From a virus: DNA of 64,000 nt. The notes under the pieces are model-generated. The model ran no database searches. It saw nothing but the letters and a program-made list of their open reading frames with translations, and was not told where the DNA came from. Every line of letters begins with the position of its first letter. Position 1 is the stretch's first letter. The stretch is from IMG/VR virus record IMGVR_UViG_3300044213_000060, positions 1 to 64,000 of that record; one strand, given 5' to 3'. This document shows positions 56,376-63,727 of this stretch, in pieces. A program made the translations under genes and the position numbers.

Positions 56376-57375
56376 TTTAATATTTCACCGGCAACATAGA
56401 AATTTGCCTTCGCCAAAAACAGTTACTAATACCTGTGACTGGCCATGGCATCAATTAAACATTGACAGCCAAGGGCGATTGTTTGTCTGCGGGTGTGATG
56501 CATGGGTACCGTTTAGTGCAGGTACTGTAAATGATTTTGGTAGTTTTGCACAGGTGTTTGCAAGTCCGGTTGCACAGCAAGTACAAAATGCTATTACCGC
56601 AGGTACATTTGATTACTGCGATACCCGCCATTGCGGAGTTATGCAAAACAATCAAACAACACAATATGATTATTATTTGCATATAGGTATAGATGACAGT
56701 TGTAATTTGTTATGTCCAAGCTGTCGAAAAGATAAAATATTTAGAAGTGATGCTGAATGGATTGATCCTAGACTACAATGGATAGAACAAATAAATCAAT
56801 GGATACAACAAGTTCCTGATAAGACGGTACATATTATGATAGGTGCAAATGGTGATCCATTTGCAAGTTTAATTTATAGACACTTGATTAAACGTGTTGA
56901 TTTCGCTCAAAATGTCAGTTTTAGTTTTCGCACCAATGGATTGTTAATGCAAAAACATCTGGCAGAATTTACCATACTGCCCAGGATACGCAATTTAGAT
57001 ATTAGCATAGATGCCGCAACTGCTAAAACCTATGCTATTACACGTCGTGGCGGTGATTGGGACATACTAATAGAAAATTTAAAATTTGCTCAGAGTATAA
57101 AAGAACAGTACAATATTAATCTTGTTGGCAATTTCGTAGTACAACGTGCAAACTTTAGAGAAGTTCCTGAATTTGCACAATTGTGTTGGCAGTACGAGTT
57201 AGTGCCTAGTTATCAAATATTACAAGATTGGGGTACATACAAAAACTTTAAAGAAGAATGTGTACATTTCACTGATAGCCTACACTATAATGAATTCTGC
57301 CAAATATTTAAAGACGCCAGCTGGCAAACAGACAAGATTTATTTAAACGCGGTCCATGAGTATATTAAAACCTGA
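56365..57375 (+). CDS. Radical SAM protein 7 of 8 (short, GDP variant)
   Basis: A 336-residue protein, the shortest of the array. N-terminal cysteines are C24 (CDWPWHQ), C42, C44, C85 and C90, a different spacing from the others (CGC instead of CC). Radical SAM motif C113NLLC117PSC120. In place of TGGEP it has GANGDPFAS, a variant known from some radical SAM proteins, so activity is likely. It lacks the shared C-terminal tail. It overlaps genes 6 and 8 by 11 and 20 bases. Confidence 0.88.
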   Translation: MDADLIFHRQHRNLPSPKTVTNTCDWPWHQLNIDSQGRLFVCGCDAWVPFSAGTVNDFGSFAQVFASPVAQQVQNAITAGTFDYCDTRHCGVMQNNQTTQYDYYLHIGIDDSCNLLCPSCRKDKIFRSDAEWIDPRLQWIEQINQWIQQVPDKTVHIMIGANGDPFASLIYRHLIKRVDFAQNVSFSFRTNGLLMQKHLAEFTILPRIRNLDISIDAATAKTYAITRRGGDWDILIENLKFAQSIKEQYNINLVGNFVVQRANFREVPEFAQLCWQYELVPSYQILQDWGTYKNFKEECVHFTDSLHYNEFCQIFKDASWQTDKIYLNAVHEYIKT

Positions 57376-58660
57376 TACACTATGTATGGCTCCGTGGACT
57401 CACACATATCTAAGTCCACAAACAGAAAGACGCATGTGCTGTGCGTCGCGAGAGCCTGCGCAGAATTTTCAGCAGTATATTGATACTGGTAGTGGTACTG
57501 GTCAGTATATACCGATCACTTTGGATGAACATTGGAATGGGGAGCATCTAAGATCAGTGCGCCTGCGCATGTTGCGCGGGGAAACCCTCCCAGAGTGTGA
57601 AGTATGCAATGACAAGCTATTGAACACTGATGTTTACCGTAGTTATTTTAATCAACTGTTTGGGCATAAGTACGATAGTGTAATTGAAACTACAGATAGC
57701 ACGGGTTATACAACAATGAAACCAGTGTCGTGGGATTATCGTTTTAGTAATCTCTGTAATTTCAAATGCCGTATGTGCGGAGACATGTTAAGCAGTGCTT
57801 GGGAGTCAGAGCAACGCCAACACAACATGGTCGATTATGCTAATCCAAAAAATAATTGGATGCGACCTGAAGTCAAGCAACAAATTGAACAGTTTCAATC
57901 TACTCAAGTAGAGCAAGAATTTGCCGATGCAGTTGAAGAACACCGTGTCGAAGAGGTCTACTGGGTAGGAGGAGAACCGTTGATGTACGAACAACACTGG
58001 AAGTACATGCAACGTATTGTTGAATTAGGAGATGGACCAAATGTTTACGCACGTTACAACACCAACCTTTCAAGGGTTCGTTACAAAGGTGTTAATTTAT
58101 ACAGCGATATTCTTGGGCATTTGCGCGATTGGCAAATTTGTGCGTCAATTGATGGCACCGGCCAAATCGGAGAATACATCCGAACAGGCCTTGACTATGA
58201 TCAATGGCTTAGAAACTTCCGTGAAGGAGTTGAGATCGCAACTAACCGACGTCAAATGCGAATTGACTTCACACTCACATTGCCAGGTATGTTCGAAACC
58301 CATAACATTATGCGATTGTCGCGAGAGCTAGATGTAGATATACTAGCTAAAGTAATTTTTAGTTTTAGCCCGGACATAGTTATGTCACCTTTAGCCCTAC
58401 CTAGAGAACTTTTAGAACCCTGGATAGACGAAACAATTAGCAAATTAGCAAGTGGTAGCAACCCGTTAAAGGATATACTTGTCCAACTAAAAACTAGACC
58501 TACATTTGCGGAACAATGGCCCAATGAATATGCCAACGCCATTGCTCGAGGCAAGGCTCGTGTGTTAAAATTAGAAAGTATACGCACACAGCCTATTACA
58601 ATGGCCGAAATATTAAAGGAAAGACCTGATGTCTACAACTGGTGGCAATCAATTGCTTGA
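57356..58660 (+). CDS. Radical SAM protein 8 of 8 (twitch-type)
   Basis: A 434-residue protein. C10MAPWTHTYLSP, C28C29, EHWNGEHLRSVRLRMLRGE, C81EVC84; radical SAM motif C134NFKC138RMC141; WVGGEPLMYEQHW follows. Tail ILKERPDVYNWW is a weak form of the shared motif. It ends the array, overlapping the companion gene by 32 bases. It is nearest to gene 5 in layout. Confidence 0.92.
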   Translation: MSILKPDTLCMAPWTHTYLSPQTERRMCCASREPAQNFQQYIDTGSGTGQYIPITLDEHWNGEHLRSVRLRMLRGETLPECEVCNDKLLNTDVYRSYFNQLFGHKYDSVIETTDSTGYTTMKPVSWDYRFSNLCNFKCRMCGDMLSSAWESEQRQHNMVDYANPKNNWMRPEVKQQIEQFQSTQVEQEFADAVEEHRVEEVYWVGGEPLMYEQHWKYMQRIVELGDGPNVYARYNTNLSRVRYKGVNLYSDILGHLRDWQICASIDGTGQIGEYIRTGLDYDQWLRNFREGVEIATNRRQMRIDFTLTLPGMFETHNIMRLSRELDVDILAKVIFSFSPDIVMSPLALPRELLEPWIDETISKLASGSNPLKDILVQLKTRPTFAEQWPNEYANAIARGKARVLKLESIRTQPITMAEILKERPDVYNWWQSIA

Positions 58661-59738
58661 TCAATTTGAAATAGTTTTACAGGATAATAATGATCCACTA
58701 ACTGTTTATGTTGATGTGTATGACAATTCACTTGGCCGTAAATGGCTATCTGCACTTAATGATTTAATTGCAAACAATTATCACCTTGAAAAGAATTACT
58801 GTTTTTTTGGATTTGTCAATAGCAAGCGCAATGGTCAGTATATGCTTAATCAAGTAAATCAGTCAATCTCTGCAATTAATAATGCTAATTTAGGATATCA
58901 CATAGATGATTATTTTTCCATGGATAATTGTATCAGTGATAAATCCGAAGATGGTAGAGCATTTGGCAGAAACATTGTGCACGATAAATTTAATCATCTG
59001 CATAGATATTTTGAAGACCTTCAAGGAGTTAGCGGACAAATGTCGCCGTTCTATCAACAAGCCAATGACGCAATACGTTGGCATATACGACAATTAAATT
59101 TATTGTGTCACGAATTTGAATCTTGGGCACTTAGTTATCGTAAACAAATAGAAGCACCAGAATGGCAACGGCCCAGCCAATTGATGTGTTGGTTGCATGC
59201 CCCTCGGTTCACGCTAGATGAAGAAGATTATGAATTATTTGGTGTTGACACTATAAATCGCAGTCTCGGGGGAGTCTATGTTGGAGTTAATAAAGCGGTT
59301 GGCAAACATCATTGGGAAGTATTTAATGACGAAGGTAGAGATAGTAGGATAGATGAATTAACAACAACAACACTAAGAAGTCAAACCGAAGCTGCCGGAG
59401 ATTTTGATATAGAATGGGCAAACGATCCTGGAAAATATCATTGGCAACAGCGCAGACTACAAGAATTCAGAGATTGGCTTACTGCAAACAACTTTGACCC
59501 TGATGATAAAAGTTTAACCATAGGACATCCAAAAGTTGGACAAGTTGATTTAGTTCGTAGTTTTGGTACAGAAAATTATGAAATAATCTGGCGCTTATTG
59601 TTGGATAGATTAAATGTGCAGAGTATATCTACATCTACTGCACAAGCTGTATACAACTATAATTGGTCCAACGCTGATTATATGCAACAACAAATTGAAA
59701 GTTTAAAACCAGGATATGATCTTAGTAGCCGGGGGTGA
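58629..59738 (+). CDS. Unknown companion of the radical SAM array
   Basis: A 369-residue protein without recognised motifs. Visible parts are a charged, helical first half (NDAIRWHIRQLNLLCHEFES), WLHAPRFTLDEEDYELFGV near 188-206, and LTIGHPKVGQVDLVRSFG near 295. No Cys motif, signal peptide or membrane segment is present. It begins within radical SAM gene 8 and ends within the first SGNH gene, so it is translated as part of the array. It could be a partner or scaffold for the radical SAM proteins; this rests only on position. Confidence 0.65.
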   Translation: MSTTGGNQLLDQFEIVLQDNNDPLTVYVDVYDNSLGRKWLSALNDLIANNYHLEKNYCFFGFVNSKRNGQYMLNQVNQSISAINNANLGYHIDDYFSMDNCISDKSEDGRAFGRNIVHDKFNHLHRYFEDLQGVSGQMSPFYQQANDAIRWHIRQLNLLCHEFESWALSYRKQIEAPEWQRPSQLMCWLHAPRFTLDEEDYELFGVDTINRSLGGVYVGVNKAVGKHHWEVFNDEGRDSRIDELTTTTLRSQTEAAGDFDIEWANDPGKYHWQQRRLQEFRDWLTANNFDPDDKSLTIGHPKVGQVDLVRSFGTENYEIIWRLLLDRLNVQSISTSTAQAVYNYNWSNADYMQQQIESLKPGYDLSSRG

Positions 59739-60450
59739 TAGTTTTATTTTTGGAAATGAATTAACAGATTGGCAATTAAATAAATCAACGCCAAGTAAAT
59801 TTACATTTCCTGCGCTAATTGCAGATTATCTAAGGTTAGATTATTCATGTTGTGCAATACCAGGAAATGCCAATGATGCTATTGCAAGAATGACCATAGA
59901 TAGATGCGAAATGCTGTTAAACGAAGGCAAACAAGTTGCAGTGATAGTCGCTTGGACTTTCCCGGAAAGATTTGAATTTCCCTTTGAATTTGAAATTAAC
60001 AGCCCTATTAGCCCATGGTCAAGCATTACTGTAAATGATCTAATCAATAAACCTGAAACAAGAAGTTTTGCACGAGAGTTTTATAAAAATATTAATTCTG
60101 GTTGGTTTGCAGAATACAATACAGTAAAAAACATAATTATGCTAGAACAATATTTAAAATCGAAAAATATCAATTATGTTTTTACTGTTGCAGACAACAT
60201 ACTTTTAAAAAATCGAAACGATCAAGCATTAAAACCCTATTGGGATTTAATAGATTTTGATTCTTGGTTTCTATTTCCTGCGGCAACAGAGCCACATAAT
60301 ACTGTAACACCAAGAGGTTTTTACCAATGGGCTCAAGAGAATAAATATCCAGTAGGCCCTGATCAACATCCACTTGAGCAAGCACATCAAATAGCCGCCA
60401 CACTAATCCAGGAGAAATTTAATGAAATGGTTAAAAAATCTGTACAATAA
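59716..60450 (+). CDS. SGNH-hydrolase-like protein 1
   Basis: A 244-residue protein. Block I is GGDSFIFGNEL (Ser near residue 9), the GN block is AIPGNANDAI near 48-57, and the late GPDQHPLEQAH near 218-228 carries the Asp-x-His pair. SGNH enzymes cut or move acyl groups on sugars, lipids or proteins. No signal peptide is seen, so it would act in the cytosol. ATG 59716 overlaps the previous gene; the 33-residue gene starts inside its end. Confidence 0.75.
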   Translation: MILVAGGDSFIFGNELTDWQLNKSTPSKFTFPALIADYLRLDYSCCAIPGNANDAIARMTIDRCEMLLNEGKQVAVIVAWTFPERFEFPFEFEINSPISPWSSITVNDLINKPETRSFAREFYKNINSGWFAEYNTVKNIIMLEQYLKSKNINYVFTVADNILLKNRNDQALKPYWDLIDFDSWFLFPAATEPHNTVTPRGFYQWAQENKYPVGPDQHPLEQAHQIAATLIQEKFNEMVKKSVQ

Positions 60451-60523
60451 AATTGTACTGGAAATTCGCTATCGTAAAAAACTACGAGAACTACGCAAAA
60501 GAGATCCGTTTATTTACAAATGA
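60422..60523 (+). CDS. 33-residue basic protein
   Basis: ATG 60422 follows a strong ribosome site (AGGAGA) and the stop overlaps the next start as ATGA. The product MKWLKNLYNKIVLEIRYRKK continues to end RKRDPFIYK: basic, amphipathic at the start, net charge strongly positive. I recall similar tiny proteins ending in DPFIYK in marine T4-like phages but cannot name a function. Strong translation signals on both sides argue that it is real. It could bind membrane, nucleic acid or one of the neighbouring enzymes, or be a substrate. Confidence 0.75.
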   Translation: MKWLKNLYNKIVLEIRYRKKLRELRKRDPFIYK

Positions 60524-61182
60524 TTCAAAGTATTTTAACAATCGGTGATAGCTTTACCTACGGTGAAGAATTAGATAATCGGGAACATGCCTGGCCTTAT
60601 TATCTTGCACGAGGACTAAAAGCCGATGTAGTAAATTTAGGTCAGCCCAGTGCCGGCAACACCGGAATGGTTCGCAAGGCCATGAGTTATAGTGTAACCG
60701 ATGCTCCTGTGGACCTAGTTATAGTAGCATGGTCGAGTGCAGGACGCATGGAGTTTGCTGACGAAAATGGCACCTATGATATATGGCCCGGGTATCTTGG
60801 CGGTAAGTTTACAAGAGACGATCAACTCTGGAGATTTGAAATATTAGAATATATCAACAAATATCATAGTCCAGAATATTTGTTCCAACAATATCTCGTA
60901 AACATAATATCATTGCAGAGTTTTTTCAAAGCTAACAATCAACGATATCTAATGTTAGATATTGTTGGGCGAGACTACTATAAAAATACATATACAACAC
61001 GCATGCCTCAATTGGCAGGAATGGTTGACCCTACATATTTTATTGGGTGGCCCAATGATGGCATGGCAGAATGGACACAAGGATGTAGACGTGGCTCAGG
61101 TGGGCATTTTCTAGAAGATGGTCACAAGAAAGTGACTGCAAAAATTTATGAACATATTCGGAATCTCGGCTGGATTTCATGA
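60520..61182 (+). CDS. SGNH-hydrolase-like protein 2
   Basis: A 220-residue protein. Block I is TIGDSFTYGEEL (Ser near residue 11), then LGQPSAGNTGM near 40-50 with Gly and Asn of the oxyanion hole, and GGHFLEDGHKKVTAKI near 195-210 with the Asp-x-His pair. The full catalytic set looks intact. It starts as ATGA with the small gene and overlaps the carbamoyltransferase by 35 bases. It is not closely similar to its neighbour at 59716. Role: probable esterase or acyltransferase on a small molecule or glycan. Confidence 0.8.
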   Translation: MIQSILTIGDSFTYGEELDNREHAWPYYLARGLKADVVNLGQPSAGNTGMVRKAMSYSVTDAPVDLVIVAWSSAGRMEFADENGTYDIWPGYLGGKFTRDDQLWRFEILEYINKYHSPEYLFQQYLVNIISLQSFFKANNQRYLMLDIVGRDYYKNTYTTRMPQLAGMVDPTYFIGWPNDGMAEWTQGCRRGSGGHFLEDGHKKVTAKIYEHIRNLGWIS

Positions 61183-62662
61183 TGCAGCCATAACAGTATT
61201 GCAGGACAACAAAATTGTCTTTGCAGGGCACGCTGAACGATACAGCAAAAGAAAAAACGATGCTAATCTCAATGACGATCTTGTTGCAGATGCTTTATCT
61301 TATGGCAATCCAGATCAAATAGTGTACTACGAACGTCCTTGGATTAAGAAATTACAACAACTATATTCGGGACAGTACAATGAAGCTGCAAATTTTGATA
61401 ATTTTACTATTGGTCAGCATATTCGCAAATATATACATGTTCCTGTTCATCAGGAGCGACTACTATCTTGCCCTAGACGAAATATGTCCCATCATTTATC
61501 ACACGCTGCCGCGGGATTCCAAACAAGTCCTTACCAAAAAGCCACAGTTGTGGTTATAGATGCTATCGGTGAATTAGATACCGTTAGTATTTACGGTGCA
61601 GAGTATGTTAATGGGCGGGCTCAGTATCGAAAACTATGGGGACAACGTTATCCACATAGCATAGGATTATTTTATAGTGCAATGACACAAGCAGTTGGAT
61701 TAAAGCCTAACGAAGAAGAATATATAATGATGGGCATGAGTGCATATGGTACTGATGCTGTAATCACAGATGGGCTATCTACGGTTATAAAAAATAAATT
61801 TGTTGCAGACGAATATGCAATTGAATTTAAGGAAAACTTACATGCAGGTGCTGATTTGCATCCATTTGATTATTTAGAAAAAGAAGATATTGCTTATGGT
61901 GCACAACGATTAGCTGAACGTTTGATATACAATGTTATGCATCGTGCTAAGATGTTCGACTTTAGTTCAAACTTGGTTTATATGGGCGGTGTGGCACTTA
62001 ACTGTTTAGCAAATAGAAACTTAGGAGATTATTTTGATAATATATGGATTATGCCTAATCCTGGTGATGCTGGCAGTAGCCTGGGCGCTGCCGCCCTTGC
62101 TTATGGCGGTCCTCTTGTGTGGCGCGATGCTTACCTTGGGACTAATATTGCCGGTGACTATCCTGTTAATGGATTGTTGGATACTTTACTCACTGAAAAA
62201 ATTGTCGGAGTTGCCTCGGGACGAGCAGAATTCGGGCCCAGGGCACTAGGCAATCGTAGTTTGTTAGCGGACCCAAGAGGGCCAGATATAAAGGATCGTG
62301 TAAATGAAATTAAACGAAGACAAAAATTTCGACCTTTTGCCCCAGTTATTCTGGAAGAGATGGTTGATGAGTACTTTGATGTTCCTCGTGGTTGGAGTGA
62401 CAGCAGGTATATGCAGCTCGTCGGTAAGTGTAGGCGTCCTGACTTATTTCCTGCTATCGTTCACGTGGATGGGACTAGTCGTATTCAGACCGTTCCACAA
62501 GATGGATCAGGAATAAGACAACTGTTAGAAAAATGGTATGTAATGACAGATTGCCCAATGTTGTTAAATACTAGTTTGAACATACGCGGAGAACCTATGG
62601 TTAATGACCGCGCAGATGCTGATAGATTTGAAAAAATGTATAACGTAAAGGTATGTAGTTAA
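61148..62662 (+). CDS. Carbamoyltransferase (NodU/CmcH/TobZ family)
   Basis: A 504-residue protein. The Kae1-like half begins IFGISAGFHDAAITVLQDNK; MSHHLSHAAAGFQTSPYQKA near 113-132 carries metal-binding His residues; IMMGMSAYG, MGGVALNCLANRNLGD near 280 and SLGAAALAYGG follow. The C-terminal half has GRAEFGPRALGNRSLLADPR and KFRPFAPVILEE. These enzymes use carbamoyl phosphate and ATP to carbamoylate a hydroxyl, often on a sugar. Length is slightly below the family norm but all blocks are present. It overlaps SGNH gene 2 and abuts the ferredoxin. Confidence 0.93.
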   Translation: MNIFGISAGFHDAAITVLQDNKIVFAGHAERYSKRKNDANLNDDLVADALSYGNPDQIVYYERPWIKKLQQLYSGQYNEAANFDNFTIGQHIRKYIHVPVHQERLLSCPRRNMSHHLSHAAAGFQTSPYQKATVVVIDAIGELDTVSIYGAEYVNGRAQYRKLWGQRYPHSIGLFYSAMTQAVGLKPNEEEYIMMGMSAYGTDAVITDGLSTVIKNKFVADEYAIEFKENLHAGADLHPFDYLEKEDIAYGAQRLAERLIYNVMHRAKMFDFSSNLVYMGGVALNCLANRNLGDYFDNIWIMPNPGDAGSSLGAAALAYGGPLVWRDAYLGTNIAGDYPVNGLLDTLLTEKIVGVASGRAEFGPRALGNRSLLADPRGPDIKDRVNEIKRRQKFRPFAPVILEEMVDEYFDVPRGWSDSRYMQLVGKCRRPDLFPAIVHVDGTSRIQTVPQDGSGIRQLLEKWYVMTDCPMLLNTSLNIRGEPMVNDRADADRFEKMYNVKVCS

Positions 62663-62983
62663 ATGACTCACTTAGTCACAGATAATTGTATTAAATGTAA
62701 ACACACAGATTGTGTAGATGTGTGCCCGGTAGATTGTTTTTATGAAGGACCTAATTTTTTAGCAATCAACCCTGATGAATGTATTGATTGTGCAGTATGT
62801 ATTCCCGAATGTCCGGTTAATGCAATTAAAGCCGAAGAAGATGTACCGGATCGAGACATATGGTTTGATATTAACAAAAGATTAAGTGCAAAATGGCCCA
62901 ATATCAAACGCAGTAAAGAATCATTGCCGGATGCCGACGAATGGAACGGTCGGCCCAATAAGTTGCCGTTATTAGAAGAATGA
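62663..62983 (+). CDS. fdxA: 7Fe ferredoxin (FdxA type)
   Basis: A 106-residue protein, the same length as Azotobacter ferredoxin I and strikingly alike: [20 protein letters not shown], then [19 protein letters not shown] and CPVNAI, with C-terminal [17 protein letters not shown]. The cysteine pattern (C9, C17, C21, then C25 and [11 protein letters not shown]) binds one 3Fe-4S and one 4Fe-4S cluster. It carries single electrons. It starts directly after the carbamoyltransferase stop and overlaps the next gene (ATGA). The obvious partners are the eight radical SAM proteins upstream. It was probably taken from a bacterial host. Confidence 0.95.
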   Translation: MTHLVTDNCIKCKHTDCVDVCPVDCFYEGPNFLAINPDECIDCAVCIPECPVNAIKAEEDVPDRDIWFDINKRLSAKWPNIKRSKESLPDADEWNGRPNKLPLLEE

Positions 62984-63723
62984 CGTTGGAAAATAATTTA
63001 TATTATACCAACAAAGAAAAAAATATATTTTTTGTTGGAGATAGTTTTTGCGCAAGCTATAATAGAGAATTATTTCATAAATTAGGATCTCGTAATTCTC
63101 AATACGGCAAAAATAATTCTTACATAGACTTAGTAGCAAGGCATTTTAACTGTATTTTACAACCTCATGGTTATGGTGGAAAAAGTTGGTGGTGGTCAAG
63201 AGTTAGATTTTATAGAGATTTAGAGTCCATAGATCTAAATTCAATTTTTGCTATAGTATTTTGTCATACTGATCACAAAAGAATAAACAATTCTTGGAAT
63301 GATAATAATGAACTACAACATCCAGATCTATCGTCAGAAGCCAAAATTTTTTACAAATATTATTACGACAACGAGTTCAACAAATGGGCATGCGAAAATT
63401 GGTTTAAAGAAATCAACGAAAAATTTGCAGATGTAAAGACCGTGCATTTTAATTGTTTTCGGGATACAGTTGAATTGTCGCGTCAATTAAACGGTGTAGT
63501 AATTAACACTCCTCTTATAGATTTAAGTCTTAAAGAGTTTCCGACATCTACTAATATACGGAAAATGATACTAAATGACAAAAGAACTAATCATTTTAGT
63601 TCGAGAAATAATCAAGTGTTAGCCAATTATATTATTAGACATTTAGAAAACTATACACCTGGTCAATATGAATTGAATTTGTCAGATTTTGAACTTCGAG
63701 GATTATCTAATACATGGGAATAA
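62980..63723 (+). CDS. SGNH-hydrolase-like protein 3 (divergent)
   Basis: A 247-residue protein. Block I is [12 protein letters not shown] (Ser near residue 22); a Gly/Trp-rich part ([20 protein letters not shown]) follows; [12 protein letters not shown] lies mid-way; the late [15 protein letters not shown] near 198-212 holds a His but has Asn where the Asp is usual. The catalytic set is therefore incomplete or shifted, so it may be a non-catalytic relative. It overlaps fdxA as ATGA and is four bases from the kinase gene. Confidence 0.65.
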   Translation: MTLENNLYYTNKEKNIFFVGDSFCASYNRELFHKLGSRNSQYGKNNSYIDLVARHFNCILQPHGYGGKSWWWSRVRFYRDLESIDLNSIFAIVFCHTDHKRINNSWNDNNELQHPDLSSEAKIFYKYYYDNEFNKWACENWFKEINEKFADVKTVHFNCFRDTVELSRQLNGVVINTPLIDLSLKEFPTSTNIRKMILNDKRTNHFSSRNNQVLANYIIRHLENYTPGQYELNLSDFELRGLSNTWE

Positions 63724-63727
63724 TAAA

